A DNA stretch of 64,000 bases, from positions 1,094,857 through 1,158,856 of the forward strand of contig NZ_LT594785.1 of the NCBI RefSeq assembly GCF_900091705.1. Reading direction: 5' to 3'. The notes beneath the pieces were generated by a model. It did no database searches and was not told the origin of the DNA. It saw only the letters and a program-made list of their open reading frames with translations. Positions 24,613 to 34,455 of the stretch are shown piece by piece. The translations under genes were made by a program, and so were the position numbers. How positions within the stretch are numbered: the first letter of the stretch is position 1; every line of letters begins with the position of its first letter. This DNA is from Clostridium mediterraneense. Lineage in GTDB: Bacteria > Bacillota > Clostridia > Clostridiales > Clostridiaceae.

Positions 24613-25896
24613 ATGAAAAAAACTAAACCAACAGGTGGTAATAAAGCTTCAAGTTGGGTTATTTTTGTGGTTTCCATTCTAGCAATAGGAATTTTTGCCT
24701 TTGCAGGATTTAAAGGCCTTACATTAGGTGATTATCAAGTAAAACCATTTACACAGGTAATTACTAAGGGACTTGACCTGCAAGGTGGAGTTTCTGTATT
24801 AATGGAAATTCAGAAAAATGACGTAACTCCAAGTGAATTACAAAGAGTAAAGGATTTATTAACTTTAAGAGTTGATAAAGTAGGAGTGGCAGGAACTGTT
24901 GTAACAACAGAAGGGACTAATAAAGTTAGAATTGATATTCCAGGCAAATATGATTCAAACAGTATAGTGCAATCTCTTACACAAACAGGAAATCTAGAGT
25001 TTTTAGGACCAGATGGAAATGTTATTTTAACAGGTAAGGATGTTGCTAAAGCAACTGCTTATATAGATAGCCAGACTGGTAAACCTATAATAGGACTTCA
25101 ATTTAATGATGCTGGTAAAAAGGCATTTGCAGAAGCTACAACTAAATATGTAGGTCAAAGCATAAAAATTGAAATGGACGGTCAAACATTAACAAGTCCA
25201 GTAGTACAACAACCTATAACAAATGGTGAAGCTACTATAACAGGAAGTTCATCATTACAAGATGCTCAAAGAGTTGCAGGCGTAATAAATGCAGGAGCTT
25301 TACCAGTTCCAGTAAAAGAAGTATCAGTACAAACAGTAGGAGCACAACTTGGAGCTTCAGCATTACCAGATGCTATGAAAGCTGGAGCAGTGGGAGTTAT
25401 AATAATATTCCTATTCTTACTTATCTATTATAGAGGGCCAGGACTTGCAGCAAGTTTAGCTCTAAGTGTTTATATACTATTAGTATTATATACATATATT
25501 GGAGTAAAGGTAACATTAACACTTCCAGGTATAGCAGCATTCTTATTAACAATAGGTATGGCAGTTGACGCTAATGTACTTATTTTTGAAAGAATTAAAG
25601 AAGAATTAAAACTTGGTAGATCTATAAAAGCAGCTATAAAATCAGGATTTAGTAATGCTATGTCATCAATACTAGATTCAAATACTACTACAATGATAGC
25701 AGGATTAGTTTTATACTTCTTTGGATCAGGTCCAGTAAAAGGATTTGCTCTAACTTTAATGATAGGTATATTAATAAGTTTATTTACAGCAATATTTGTA
25801 ACAAAGTTCTTCTTAAACTTATTATTCGATATGGGAATTTTAAAAAGTCCACGTATATTTGGAGTAAAAGTTGAAGGAGGTAAACCAAATGCTTAA
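24613..25896 (+). CDS. secD: Protein translocase subunit SecD
   Basis: 427 residues. One N-terminal membrane helix (about 16-36), then GLDLQGGVSVLME (the D1 motif), an outside domain of about 200 residues, and five C-terminal helices with GMAVDANVLIFERIKEE (D4), typical of RND-related SecD. SecD and SecF use the proton or sodium gradient to pull translocated protein outward. secF overlaps by 8 bases. Confidence 0.97.
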   Translation: MKKTKPTGGNKASSWVIFVVSILAIGIFAFAGFKGLTLGDYQVKPFTQVITKGLDLQGGVSVLMEIQKNDVTPSELQRVKDLLTLRVDKVGVAGTVVTTEGTNKVRIDIPGKYDSNSIVQSLTQTGNLEFLGPDGNVILTGKDVAKATAYIDSQTGKPIIGLQFNDAGKKAFAEATTKYVGQSIKIEMDGQTLTSPVVQQPITNGEATITGSSSLQDAQRVAGVINAGALPVPVKEVSVQTVGAQLGASALPDAMKAGAVGVIIIFLFLLIYYRGPGLAASLALSVYILLVLYTYIGVKVTLTLPGIAAFLLTIGMAVDANVLIFERIKEELKLGRSIKAAIKSGFSNAMSSILDSNTTTMIAGLVLYFFGSGPVKGFALTLMIGILISLFTAIFVTKFFLNLLFDMGILKSPRIFGVKVEGGKPNA

Positions 25897-26767
25897 GATA
25901 ATTGAAAGAAGTAAGATATGGTTTAGTATTTCCTTATTACTTATAGTTGTAGGATTAGGATTTATGTTTACTAAAGGATTAAACTTTGGGATAGATTTTA
26001 AAGGTGGAACTCAAGTTGTAGTAAATATGGGTGGAAACTTTAATAAAGCAGAGGCAGACACTATAGTTCATAAATATGCAAGCAATGCTATAACAAATAC
26101 TGTAAATACAACTGAATATGAAATTAAAGCAAGTAATTTAGATACAGCTAAGGTTGATGAAATTGTTAAGGCTCTTGAGGCACAATTTAAATTAAAGCCA
26201 AATGCTTTAGTATCACAAAATGAAATAGGAGCTTCAGTTGGTCAAGAATTAACTAGAGATTCTATAATTGCTTTAGCAGTAGCTGTAATAGCAGTTCTGA
26301 TTTACGTAATAATCAGATTTGAAGCAGATTTTGGTATAGCAGCTATATTAGCTCTTTTACATGACGTATTAATGACAGTGAGCGTATATGCTATCTTTAG
26401 AATAACTGTTAATACACCATTTATAGCAGCTGTTTTAACAATAGTTGGGTATTCAATAAATGATACAATAGTTATCTTTGATAGAATAAGAAGTAATTCT
26501 AAGAAAATGAGAGCAGCAACTCCAGCAGAGATTGCTAATACTAGCATAAAACAAACAATGACAAGATCAATAAATACAACACTTACAACTCTTGTATCAA
26601 TTGTTGCAGTTTACTTCTTTGTACCAACTGTTAGAGATTTTGCTTTCCCATTAATAGTGGGTATAGTTTGTGGAGCTTATTCTTCAATCTTTATAGCAAG
26701 TCCAATATGGTGTGCATTAAGAAATAGAAAGACTAAATCAAAAAAGGCTAAGAATGAAATAGCATAA
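25889..26767 (+). CDS. secF: Protein translocase subunit SecF
   Basis: 292 residues from ATG 25889, chosen because GAAGGAGG lies just upstream; the in-frame TTG 25871 precedes that site. N-terminal helix, GLNFGIDFKGGTQ (F1), then a cluster of helices with TIVGYSINDTIVIFDRIR (F4). The start overlaps secD by 8 bases, so the two are coupled. The basic C-terminal tail (RNRKTKSKKAKNE) is cytoplasmic. An intrinsic terminator follows. Confidence 0.97.
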   Translation: MLKIIERSKIWFSISLLLIVVGLGFMFTKGLNFGIDFKGGTQVVVNMGGNFNKAEADTIVHKYASNAITNTVNTTEYEIKASNLDTAKVDEIVKALEAQFKLKPNALVSQNEIGASVGQELTRDSIIALAVAVIAVLIYVIIRFEADFGIAAILALLHDVLMTVSVYAIFRITVNTPFIAAVLTIVGYSINDTIVIFDRIRSNSKKMRAATPAEIANTSIKQTMTRSINTTLTTLVSIVAVYFFVPTVRDFAFPLIVGIVCGAYSSIFIASPIWCALRNRKTKSKKAKNEIA

Positions 26768-26770
26768 TTT

Positions 26771-26808
26771 TAAGGAGATATCTCGTCAAAGATATCTCCT
26801 TATTTTTT
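26771..26808 (+). terminator. Intrinsic terminator of secDF
   Basis: TAAGGAGATATCT (26771-26783) pairs perfectly with AGATATCTCCTTA (26790-26802), 6-base loop, followed by TTTTTT. Confidence 0.9.
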
Positions 26809-26877
26809 CAAATTTTTTTAAAATTGTTATATTGATTGTATTATTTTTAAATAAGCCCTTTTTTTCTCTAAAATTAT

Positions 26878-26906
26878 TTGTCAAATAAGGGATTTTAAAT
26901 TATAAT
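26878..26906 (+). promoter_or_regulatory. Sigma-A promoter of the RecJ-like gene
   Basis: TTGTCA (26878-26883) and perfect TATAAT (26901-26906), 17-base spacer, 40 bases upstream of the ATG. Confidence 0.7.
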
Positions 26907-26945
26907 AGAATGTGTTTTCTTTTAAAAATATGGAGGAGTTAAATT

Positions 26946-27803
26946 ATGCATAAGTTTTGGGAAAGTATATATTCCCCGAATTATATCTCGGGCTACAACC
27001 CTTTTAATGTTAAAAATATGAATAAGGCTATTGAAAGATTGGTAGCAGCTATAAATAATAGAGAAAAAATTCTTATTTATGGTGGTTATGATGTTGATTG
27101 TATCTCTGGCATATCAGCTCTTCTTTTGGTTCTCAAATATTTAAATGCAGATGTTGAGTACTGCATAGCTAATATAAAAGAAGATAATAGCTATGATTTA
27201 GAAGAAGAAGCATTAAATAATGATGTTGCTTTTTTAGGTACAAAGCTTTTAATAACAGTTGGTTGTGGATTAAAGAATAAAGAAGTAGAATCACTTTGTA
27301 GAAAAAAAGATATTGATTTAATAATAACAGAAAATAAAAAGAAGAAATCTAATTACGATTCCATATATATAAATCCGAGTGAAGAAAAAAGTCTTTATAG
27401 ATATAAAGATATAAGTCAAAGTGGAGTTATCTTTAAACTTATGCAAGCGATAGCAATATATTATAACATGAAAAGTATTAATAGATACTTAGATTTAATA
27501 TTAATAGGTGGGCTAACAAAGGAAATTGGATATGTTGGCGAGAATAGAATAATATTAAAAGAAGGAGTATCTTATTTAGATAAGACTAATAATGTGGGAC
27601 TTTCTGCTATAAAGAAATTTCACAATATAAAAGAGTTAAATGGAGAGAATATTGAAAAGATAATTAGTACTTTAACTCCTAGAAATAGAGCAATTTCTGA
27701 AAAAGATAATGCCAAGATAATAGTTGAACTTTTAACGACTAATGATTATGATAGAGCAGAGCAAATAACAAAGTATTTGCATAACGAAAAAATAAGATTA
27801 TAA
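26946..27803 (+). CDS. RecJ-like DHH-fold protein lacking the catalytic residues
   Basis: 285 residues, about half of a normal RecJ, covering only the N-terminal DHH region. [15 protein letters not shown] matches RecJ motif I and keeps D49 and D51. Motif II, usually TVDCG, is TVGCG (residues 104-108); motif III, usually TDHH, is TENK (128-131); motif IV, usually an Asp in GTIADVV, is GGLTKEI (188-194). Most metal ligands are therefore gone, and it should not be a working 5'-3' ssDNA exonuclease. It still has an intact frame, a strong promoter and AGGAG before its ATG. It sits between secF and apt, where recJ lies in other Firmicutes. I infer a pseudoenzyme retained for binding; an active RecJ may be elsewhere. 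Confidence 0.8.
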   Translation: MHKFWESIYSPNYISGYNPFNVKNMNKAIERLVAAINNREKILIYGGYDVDCISGISALLLVLKYLNADVEYCIANIKEDNSYDLEEEALNNDVAFLGTKLLITVGCGLKNKEVESLCRKKDIDLIITENKKKKSNYDSIYINPSEEKSLYRYKDISQSGVIFKLMQAIAIYYNMKSINRYLDLILIGGLTKEIGYVGENRIILKEGVSYLDKTNNVGLSAIKKFHNIKELNGENIEKIISTLTPRNRAISEKDNAKIIVELLTTNDYDRAEQITKYLHNEKIRL

Positions 27804-27838
27804 AAACTCAAAATAAATTTTGTTTCGGGGGTATTAAA

Positions 27839-28357
27839 ATGGATTTTAAAGAAAAAATAAGAGTTATTGAGAATTTTCCAAAAGAAGGCGTAAGTTTTAA
27901 AGATATTACAACTTTAATAGGCGATAAAGAAGCTTTCAAATTATCAATAGATAAAATGGCTGAATTTTTAAAAGATAAAGAAGTTGATTTTATTGTTGGA
28001 CCAGAAGCTAGAGGATTTATATTTGGAGTTCCAGTAGCATATGCTATAGGAGCAGGATTTATTCCAGTTAGAAAGCCAGGAAAATTACCAGGAGAAACAG
28101 CGAAAATAGATTATGATCTTGAATATGGAAAAGATACTTTAGAAATCCATAAAGATTTAATTAAACCAGGAACAAAAGTTGCATTTGTTGATGACTTACT
28201 TGCAACTGGAGGTACAATAGGTGCTGTTGCTAAACTTGTTGAAAGCCTTGGTGGAGAAGTAGTAAGTATGATATTTGCTGTTGAACTTACAGGATTGAAT
28301 GGAAGAGAAAAAGTAGGTAACTACGAGATAAATTCACTAGTTAGTTATGAATTTTAA
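27839..28357 (+). CDS. apt: Adenine phosphoribosyltransferase
   Basis: 172 residues, usual length. It begins [21 protein letters not shown] and carries [10 protein letters not shown], the [10 protein letters not shown] flexible loop and the PRPP motif [13 protein letters not shown]. It converts adenine plus PRPP to AMP in purine salvage. It lies 35 bases after the RecJ-like gene, with which it is probably cotranscribed, and upstream of relA, the conserved apt-relA pairing. Confidence 0.98.
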   Translation: MDFKEKIRVIENFPKEGVSFKDITTLIGDKEAFKLSIDKMAEFLKDKEVDFIVGPEARGFIFGVPVAYAIGAGFIPVRKPGKLPGETAKIDYDLEYGKDTLEIHKDLIKPGTKVAFVDDLLATGGTIGAVAKLVESLGGEVVSMIFAVELTGLNGREKVGNYEINSLVSYEF

Positions 28358-28362
28358 TTTTA

Positions 28363-28391
28363 TTGAAAAGCAAATAGAAATATAATATAAT
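28363..28391 (+). promoter_or_regulatory. Sigma-A promoter upstream of relA
   Basis: TTGAAA (28363-28368) and perfect TATAAT (28386-28391), 17-base spacer, immediately after apt. Confidence 0.65.
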
Positions 28392-28406
28392 TATAATCAT
28401 ATTAGG

Positions 28407-28434
28407 GCTGGTTTAACTAACCAGCTTTTGTTTT
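28407..28434 (+). terminator. Terminator-like hairpin in the relA leader
   Basis: GCTGGTT (28407-28413) pairs with AACCAGC (28419-28425), 5-base loop, then TTTTGTTTT. It lies downstream of the relA promoter, so it may both end apt transcripts and attenuate relA. Confidence 0.7.
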
Positions 28435-28468
28435 AAGTGAAATTAGTAGATAAAAGGAGATGATGTCA

Positions 28469-30643
28469 ATGCTAGAACAATTAATTAATAAAGTAAAAGA
28501 AAGCTGTAAAGATGCTGATATAGATTTAATAACAAAAGCATATGACTACGCCTTTAATGCGCATATAGAGCAAAAGAGAGAATCTGGGGAACCATATATT
28601 ATGCATCCAGTTAATGTTGCTATGATTTTAGTAGGAATGGGAATGGATACTAATACTATAGTTGCAGGACTTCTTCATGATGTAATTGAAGATACTGAAG
28701 TAACTTATGAAGATATTAAGTTAGATTTTAATGAAGAAGTTGCAAATTTAGTAGATGGTGTGACAAAGCTTGGTAAGATTAAGTATAAGACTAAGGAAGA
28801 GCAACAAGCAGATAATGTAAGAAAAATGCTTTTAGCAATGGCGAAAGATATAAGAGTTATTATTATTAAACTTGCAGATAGACTTCATAATATGAGAACA
28901 TTAAAGCATATGAAGCCTGAAAAACAAAAGTCTAAGGCACAAGAAACATTAGATATATATGCTCCACTTGCACATAGACTTGGTATATCTAAAATTAAAT
29001 GGGAACTTGAAGATTTATCTTTAAGATATTTACATCCAGAGGAGTATTATAATCTAGTAAAAGATATAGCTGAAAAGAGAGTTGTTAGGGAAAATTATAT
29101 TTCAGAGATTGTTTCAGATATTCAAAGTAATTTAGATAAAGCAGGAATTGAATGTGATATAGAAGGTAGACCAAAACATTTTTATAGTATTTATAGAAAA
29201 ATGGTTACTCAAAATAAAAGCATAGAGCAAATATTTGACCTTACAGCTATAAGAATATTAGTTAATACAGTTAAGGATTGCTATGCAGTTTTAGGGATAG
29301 TTCATACAATTTATAAACCTATTCCAGGAAGATTTAAAGATTATATAGCTATGCCTAAGCCTAATATGTACCAATCACTTCATACTACTGTAATAGGAAG
29401 CTCAGGAAAGACTTTTGAAATACAAATAAGAACATTTGAAATGCATAAAACTGCTGAATACGGTATTGCTGCTCATTGGAAGTATAAAGAAGGAGAAACA
29501 ACTAAAGAGACTTCTTTTGAAAATAAACTTGGATGGCTTAGAGAAATACTTGAATGGCAAAATGAAACTTCAGATGCAGAAGAGTTTATGGAAGGTTTTA
29601 AACTTGATTTATTTTCTGATGAAATATTTGTATTTACACCAAAAGGTGTGGTTATAAATCTTCCAGCAGGAGCAACACCAATAGATTTTGCTTATAGAAT
29701 ACATACTGATATAGGAAACAAATGTGTAGGGGCAAAAGTTAATGGTAAGATGGTAACTCTCGATTATAAGTTAAAAACAGGTGAAATAGTTGAAATTTTA
29801 ACTTCAGCAAATACAAAAGGTCCTAATATGTCATGGATTAATTTTGCTAAGAGTAATCAGGCAAGAAGTAAAATTAAACAATGGTATAAGAAGATAAAGA
29901 GAGAAGAAAATATCGAAAAGGGAAAAGAGCTTATAGAAAAAGAAAGTAAGAAGCAAAGTCTTAACTTTATGGATCTTGCTAAAGGGGAAAAATATGATAA
30001 GTTATTAAAAAAATATAACTTTAATGGAATAGATGATATATATAGTTCAGTTGGAACAGGTGTAGTATCTCCTTATTCTATACTTTCAAAACTTAAAGAT
30101 GAAGAAGTAGAGCCAATAACTCATGAAAAAACACAAAGTGAGATAGAAGAACAAATTGCTAAAAGCCAAAAACAAAAAAGAAAATCTAATAATAATTCAG
30201 GAGTAACAGTTATAGGACTTGATAATCTTATGGTTAGATTTGCAAAGTGCTGTAATCCAGTTCCAGGAGATAAGATAGTAGGTTATGTAACTAAGGGAAG
30301 AGGCATTTCTGTTCATAGAGAGGATTGTAGTAACTTCCAGCATATAATAAGTGTAAGAAATGAAAAAGTTGTAGATGTAAGCTGGACTAAATCAGAAGGA
30401 AGTTCATATGAAGCTGAAATTGAAATTATAGCAGAAGATAGAACGGGATATTTATCAGATGTTATGATAGCTATAACAGAGGTCAAAGTAAATCTTGTTG
30501 CTTTAAATGCTAAGACATCTAAAGATTCTAGAGTTAATGTTACTATAAAAGTTAAAATAGATTCATTAGAAAAATTAAAAGAGCTTATGAAAAAGCTAAG
30601 AAGAATAAAAGGAACTAATGATGTTTATAGAGTAAAGAAATAA
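28469..30643 (+). CDS. relA: Bifunctional (p)ppGpp synthetase/hydrolase
   Basis: 724 residues, long RSH type. The HD hydrolase (HPVNVAMIL, LLHDVIEDT) appears intact. The synthetase has RFKDYIAMPKPNMYQSLHTT; the RFKD form (rather than EFDD) is typical of bifunctional enzymes. A TGS domain (VFTPKGVVINLPAGATPIDFAY) and C-terminal zinc-finger and ACT domains (FAKCCNPVPGD, EIEIIAEDRTGYL) follow. It makes and destroys the stringent-response alarmone in reply to uncharged tRNA on ribosomes. The start is ATG 28469, 9 bases from AAGGAG; upstream ATGs at 28460 and 28463 are too close to that site. dtd follows 16 bases on. Confidence 0.97.
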   Translation: MLEQLINKVKESCKDADIDLITKAYDYAFNAHIEQKRESGEPYIMHPVNVAMILVGMGMDTNTIVAGLLHDVIEDTEVTYEDIKLDFNEEVANLVDGVTKLGKIKYKTKEEQQADNVRKMLLAMAKDIRVIIIKLADRLHNMRTLKHMKPEKQKSKAQETLDIYAPLAHRLGISKIKWELEDLSLRYLHPEEYYNLVKDIAEKRVVRENYISEIVSDIQSNLDKAGIECDIEGRPKHFYSIYRKMVTQNKSIEQIFDLTAIRILVNTVKDCYAVLGIVHTIYKPIPGRFKDYIAMPKPNMYQSLHTTVIGSSGKTFEIQIRTFEMHKTAEYGIAAHWKYKEGETTKETSFENKLGWLREILEWQNETSDAEEFMEGFKLDLFSDEIFVFTPKGVVINLPAGATPIDFAYRIHTDIGNKCVGAKVNGKMVTLDYKLKTGEIVEILTSANTKGPNMSWINFAKSNQARSKIKQWYKKIKREENIEKGKELIEKESKKQSLNFMDLAKGEKYDKLLKKYNFNGIDDIYSSVGTGVVSPYSILSKLKDEEVEPITHEKTQSEIEEQIAKSQKQKRKSNNNSGVTVIGLDNLMVRFAKCCNPVPGDKIVGYVTKGRGISVHREDCSNFQHIISVRNEKVVDVSWTKSEGSSYEAEIEIIAEDRTGYLSDVMIAITEVKVNLVALNAKTSKDSRVNVTIKVKIDSLEKLKELMKKLRRIKGTNDVYRVKK

Positions 30644-30659
30644 ATAGGATGTGATTTTT

Positions 30660-31109
30660 ATGAGAGCTGTAGTACAAAGAGTTTTATCATCAAGAGTTGA
30701 AGTTGATGGTGAAATAGTTGGAGCTATAAATAAGGGCTTTAATGTTCTTATAGGAATTAGCAAGGAAGATACTATAGAAGATATTAAATATATTAAAGAT
30801 AAGATACTAAATCTTAGAGTTTTTGAAGATGAGGATGATAAACTCAATCTATCATTAAAAGATGTAGAAGGAGAGCTTTTATTAGTATCACAATTTACTC
30901 TTTACGGAGATTGTAGAAAGGGTAGAAGACCTAATTTTATGGCAGCTCTTGGAGGAGAGGAAGCAAAAGAGCTATATGATATCTTTGTTAACATGTGCAA
31001 AGAAGAAGGACTTAAAGTTGAAACAGGAATTTTTGGTGCAGATATGAAAGTTTTTATAGAAAATGATGGTCCAGTAACACTTATGCTAGATAGTAAAAAA
31101 GAGTTTTAA
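30660..31109 (+). CDS. dtd: D-aminoacyl-tRNA deacylase
   Basis: 149 residues from ATG 30660 ([17 protein letters not shown]); AGGATG lies about 10 bases upstream. The two active-site motifs are present: SQFTLYGD and NDGPVTLML. It hydrolyses D-aminoacyl-tRNA (and glycyl-tRNA-Ala) to keep D-residues out of protein. It is in the conserved relA-dtd order, with the MBL hydrolase starting 13 bases after. Confidence 0.98.
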   Translation: MRAVVQRVLSSRVEVDGEIVGAINKGFNVLIGISKEDTIEDIKYIKDKILNLRVFEDEDDKLNLSLKDVEGELLLVSQFTLYGDCRKGRRPNFMAALGGEEAKELYDIFVNMCKEEGLKVETGIFGADMKVFIENDGPVTLMLDSKKEF

Positions 31110-31122
31110 GGGGTTGAGTAAT

Positions 31123-31740
31123 ATGATAATAAAAACAATTCCAACAGGAATGATTGAAGAAAATTGCTATATTGTAATGGATGAAAATACAAATGAAGGA
31201 TTTTTAGTAGATCCTGGTGCAGATGCACAGATTCTTGCAAATGCAGTAGAAAATATGAAAATGAAACCAAAGTTTATTTTACTTACACATGGTCATTGGG
31301 ATCATGTTGGTGCAGTAGTTGAACTTAAGGATAAATTTAATATACCATTTTATATAAGTACAAATGATAATGATATGATTCAATCAGGCCAAGATACCTA
31401 TGGAAGTACTCCAAATCCAGATGGATACTTAAAAGAAGGAGATACTTTTAAATTTGCAGATAAGACTATAAGAGTAATTGAAACACCAGGACATACTCCA
31501 GGTGGTGTATGTTTTTTAGTAGATAAAAGTTTATTTACAGGAGATACTTTATTTAATGGAACTATAGGAAGAACAGATTTTGTTGGTGGAAGTTTTGAAA
31601 CATTAGTTTCATCAGTTAGAAGAAAACTTGCAACTCTTCCAGAAGATATTAAAGTTTATCCAGGACATGGTCCATCAACAACAATAGGATTAGAAAAAAG
31701 ACAGAACCCATATATACTAGGAGATAATTATGTATATTAA
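31123..31740 (+). CDS. Metallo-beta-lactamase-fold hydrolase (glyoxalase II-like)
   Basis: 205 residues from ATG 31123, 9 bases after AAGGGG. The zinc motif H56-G-H58-W-D60-H61 is present, with ETPGHTPGG, LFTGDTLF and VYPGHGPSTTIG supplying the other metal ligands. This matches small YcbL/GloB-like hydrolases. They cleave thioesters such as S-lactoylglutathione analogues, but the substrate in glutathione-free clostridia is unknown. It overlaps hemZ by 11 bases. Confidence 0.92.
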   Translation: MIIKTIPTGMIEENCYIVMDENTNEGFLVDPGADAQILANAVENMKMKPKFILLTHGHWDHVGAVVELKDKFNIPFYISTNDNDMIQSGQDTYGSTPNPDGYLKEGDTFKFADKTIRVIETPGHTPGGVCFLVDKSLFTGDTLFNGTIGRTDFVGGSFETLVSSVRRKLATLPEDIKVYPGHGPSTTIGLEKRQNPYILGDNYVY

Positions 31741-33169
31741 TATAAAACTAAATGATGAAAAATATAGATATCATGTATATCAAATATTTAATATATTTTA
31801 TACTTTTGATGAAATAAAGATAAATAATGAAAATCATTTTGACTATGAAGTTTATATAGATGAGTCAAAAGAATTTAAAATTAGTAATAATGAAAAATCT
31901 GAAACATTTAATTTTGTTACAGATAATTTAGTACAAGAATTAAAGAGGGGAATTTTTAAATTCCTTTCTAATATTCTTAATAGAGAATATCCATGGGGTA
32001 CACTTGTTGGTATTAGACCAAGTAAAATAGCTCTTGATATGCTAAAGAAGGGTGCTACTGAGGATGAAATAATAAATCATTTTAATGAAGCATATTTAGC
32101 AAATAAAGATAAGGCAGAACTTTGCATAGAGATTGCAAAGAGAGAGAATTCTTACATAAACAAAGATCAAAAAAGCATTGCTATATACGTAGGAATGCCT
32201 TTCTGTCCTACTAGATGCTTATATTGTTCATTTGCAGCAGATCCAATAGGAAAAGCTAAGAATAATGAAGTTGAAGATTATCTAGTAGCTTTAAAGAAAG
32301 AAATAAAGGCTATTGAAGAATATGTAGCTAAAAAAGGTTTAATTGTTGATAATGTTTATTTTGGAGGTGGAACACCAACTTCAGTAAATAATGAGCAATT
32401 TGAAAGCCTAATGAAGGAAATTCATAAAAGTTTTGTAGCTGGAAAGAATTTAAGAGAATTTACAGTTGAATGTGGAAGACCAGATTCTATAACAGAAGAA
32501 AAACTTTTAACTATGAAAAAGTATGATGTTACTAGAATTTCTATAAATCCTCAAAGTATGAATGATAGAAGTTTAATATCAATAGGAAGAGGTCATCTTT
32601 CACAAGATGTAATAGATAAATTTAATTTGGCAAGAAAGCTAGAATTTGATAACATAAATATGGATATAATCATAGGTCTACCAAATGAAGGTATAAAGGA
32701 GGTAGAACATACTGCAAAACTTATAAAGGAATTAAATCCTGATAGTTTAACAGTACATGGTTTATCTATAAAAAGAGCTTCAAGATTATATGAAAATTTA
32801 GTTTTAAAGCAAACTATTACGATAGCAGAGCAAGATGAATTAAATAAGATGTATAAGAGAAGCAAAATGCTTGCAGAGGAATTAGATATGAATCCTTACT
32901 ATATGTATAGACAAAAAAATATGGTTGGAAATATGGAGAATGTCGGATATTCAAGAAATGATAAAGAATGCTATTATAATATACAAATGATAGAAGACAC
33001 TCAAACAATTATAGCGCTTGGAGCAGATGCTGTTTCTAAGGTTGTTTATCTAGATGAAGGCAAAGGACGTATTGAAAGATTTGCAAACTTAAAAAATATT
33101 AGAGAGTATATTAATAGAGCAGATGAAATGATAGAAGGAAAAATAGCTCTTTTAGATACCTTATATTAA
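31730..33169 (+). CDS. hemZ: HemZ-type coproporphyrinogen dehydrogenase-like radical SAM protein
   Basis: 479 residues. An N-terminal domain of about 150 residues is followed by the radical SAM motif CPTRCLYCSFAADPIGKAKN and then VYFGGGTPTS, TVECGRPDSIT and NMDIIIGLPNEG, as in HemN/HemZ. CxxxCxxC followed by SFAADPI is typical of HemZ (YggW/HemN branch). HemZ was proposed as an anaerobic coproporphyrinogen oxidase, but the heme role is doubtful and no heme genes lie here. The ATG overlaps the upstream hydrolase; AGGAG is well placed. hisS follows. Confidence 0.9.
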   Translation: MYINIKLNDEKYRYHVYQIFNIFYTFDEIKINNENHFDYEVYIDESKEFKISNNEKSETFNFVTDNLVQELKRGIFKFLSNILNREYPWGTLVGIRPSKIALDMLKKGATEDEIINHFNEAYLANKDKAELCIEIAKRENSYINKDQKSIAIYVGMPFCPTRCLYCSFAADPIGKAKNNEVEDYLVALKKEIKAIEEYVAKKGLIVDNVYFGGGTPTSVNNEQFESLMKEIHKSFVAGKNLREFTVECGRPDSITEEKLLTMKKYDVTRISINPQSMNDRSLISIGRGHLSQDVIDKFNLARKLEFDNINMDIIIGLPNEGIKEVEHTAKLIKELNPDSLTVHGLSIKRASRLYENLVLKQTITIAEQDELNKMYKRSKMLAEELDMNPYYMYRQKNMVGNMENVGYSRNDKECYYNIQMIEDTQTIIALGADAVSKVVYLDEGKGRIERFANLKNIREYINRADEMIEGKIALLDTLY

Positions 33170-33189
33170 AAATGTAGGAGGTATAAGCC

Positions 33190-34443
33190 ATGGCGATTAA
33201 AGCGCAAAAAGGAACAAAAGATATGTTGCCACAAGATGCATATAAGTGGCAGTATATTGAAGAAAAGTTAAGAAAAATATCAGCTGAATATGGAATTAGA
33301 GAAATAAGAACTCCAATGTTTGAAGCTACAGAACTTTTCAATAGAGGTGTTGGAGAAACAACAGATGTTGTTCAAAAAGAAATGTATACTTTTGAAGATA
33401 AAGGTCATAGAAGTATAACATTAAAACCAGAAGGAACATCACCAGCTGTTAGAGCTTTTGTAGAAAATAGTTTATATGCTGATGCACAACCAACAAAAAT
33501 GTTTTATTTTACACCTTGTTTTAGATATGAAAAAATGCAAAAGGGAAGATTAAGACAATTCCACCAATATGGAATAGAAGTTTTAGGTTCACAAGAGCCA
33601 ACAGTAGATGCAGAAGTTATATCACTTGTTATGAATGCTTTAAATAGTTTTGGAGTTAAGGGCTTATCTCTTAACATAAATAGTTTAGGGTGTCCTAACT
33701 GTAGACCAAAGTATAATGAAGCATTAAAAGCTTATCTTAAAGAAAATTATGATAATCTTTGTAGCACTTGCCAAACAAGATTTGAGAAGAATCCTTTAAG
33801 AATACTTGATTGTAAAGTAGAAACATGTAAAGAAATAGTTAAGGCAGCTCCAGTAATTTTAGATTTTATTTGTGAAGAGTGTTCAAATCACTTTGAATCA
33901 TTAAAGAAATACCTAGATGTTATGGAAGTAGATTACAAAGTAGACTCTCAAATTGTTAGAGGACTTGACTATTACACTAAAACAGTATTTGAAGTTATAA
34001 AGGATGGATTAACTGTTTGCGGTGGTGGAAGATATGATCATCTAGTTGAAGAAATTGATGGACCTGAAACTCCAGCTGTTGGATTTGCTATGGGACTTGA
34101 AAGACTTCTTTTATTACTTGAAGAAGAAGGAATTGAAATTGAAGAACCAACTAGATTTGATTTATTCATAGGAGATATGAGTGAAGAAGCAAAAATTAGA
34201 GCTATAAAGCTTTCAAATGATCTTAGAAAGATGGGCTTAAAGGTTGAAATAGATCACCTTGGAAAGAGAGTTAAGGCTCAAATGAAATATGCTAATAAAG
34301 TAGGAGCAAGATTTACTGCTATTATTGGTGACTCAGAAATTGAAGAAGATAAGTTACAGCTTAAGAAAATGGATGATGGTGAAAAATTTGATGTAAAGCT
34401 ATCTGATACAGAGGAAATATTAAGAATAATAAAAGCTAATTAG
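33190..34443 (+). CDS. hisS: Histidyl-tRNA synthetase
   Basis: 417 residues. Class II synthetase: motif 2 in [21 protein letters not shown], His-specific motifs [13 protein letters not shown] and [11 protein letters not shown], motif 3 [17 protein letters not shown], then an anticodon-binding domain. It charges tRNA-His. TAGGAGG precedes the ATG. It sits 20 bases after hemZ and 12 bases before aspS; hisS-aspS pairing is common in Firmicutes. No T-box leader is visible. Confidence 0.98.
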   Translation: MAIKAQKGTKDMLPQDAYKWQYIEEKLRKISAEYGIREIRTPMFEATELFNRGVGETTDVVQKEMYTFEDKGHRSITLKPEGTSPAVRAFVENSLYADAQPTKMFYFTPCFRYEKMQKGRLRQFHQYGIEVLGSQEPTVDAEVISLVMNALNSFGVKGLSLNINSLGCPNCRPKYNEALKAYLKENYDNLCSTCQTRFEKNPLRILDCKVETCKEIVKAAPVILDFICEECSNHFESLKKYLDVMEVDYKVDSQIVRGLDYYTKTVFEVIKDGLTVCGGGRYDHLVEEIDGPETPAVGFAMGLERLLLLLEEEGIEIEEPTRFDLFIGDMSEEAKIRAIKLSNDLRKMGLKVEIDHLGKRVKAQMKYANKVGARFTAIIGDSEIEEDKLQLKKMDDGEKFDVKLSDTEEILRIIKAN

Positions 34444-34455
34444 GAGGAAGTTAAA

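Noticed and set aside
29436..29657. Plus-strand frame inside relA
   Set aside because: Out-of-frame shadow of an intact, well conserved gene.
33170..33189. T-box leader sought upstream of hisS
   Set aside because: The gap to hemZ is only 20 bases, too short for a T-box.
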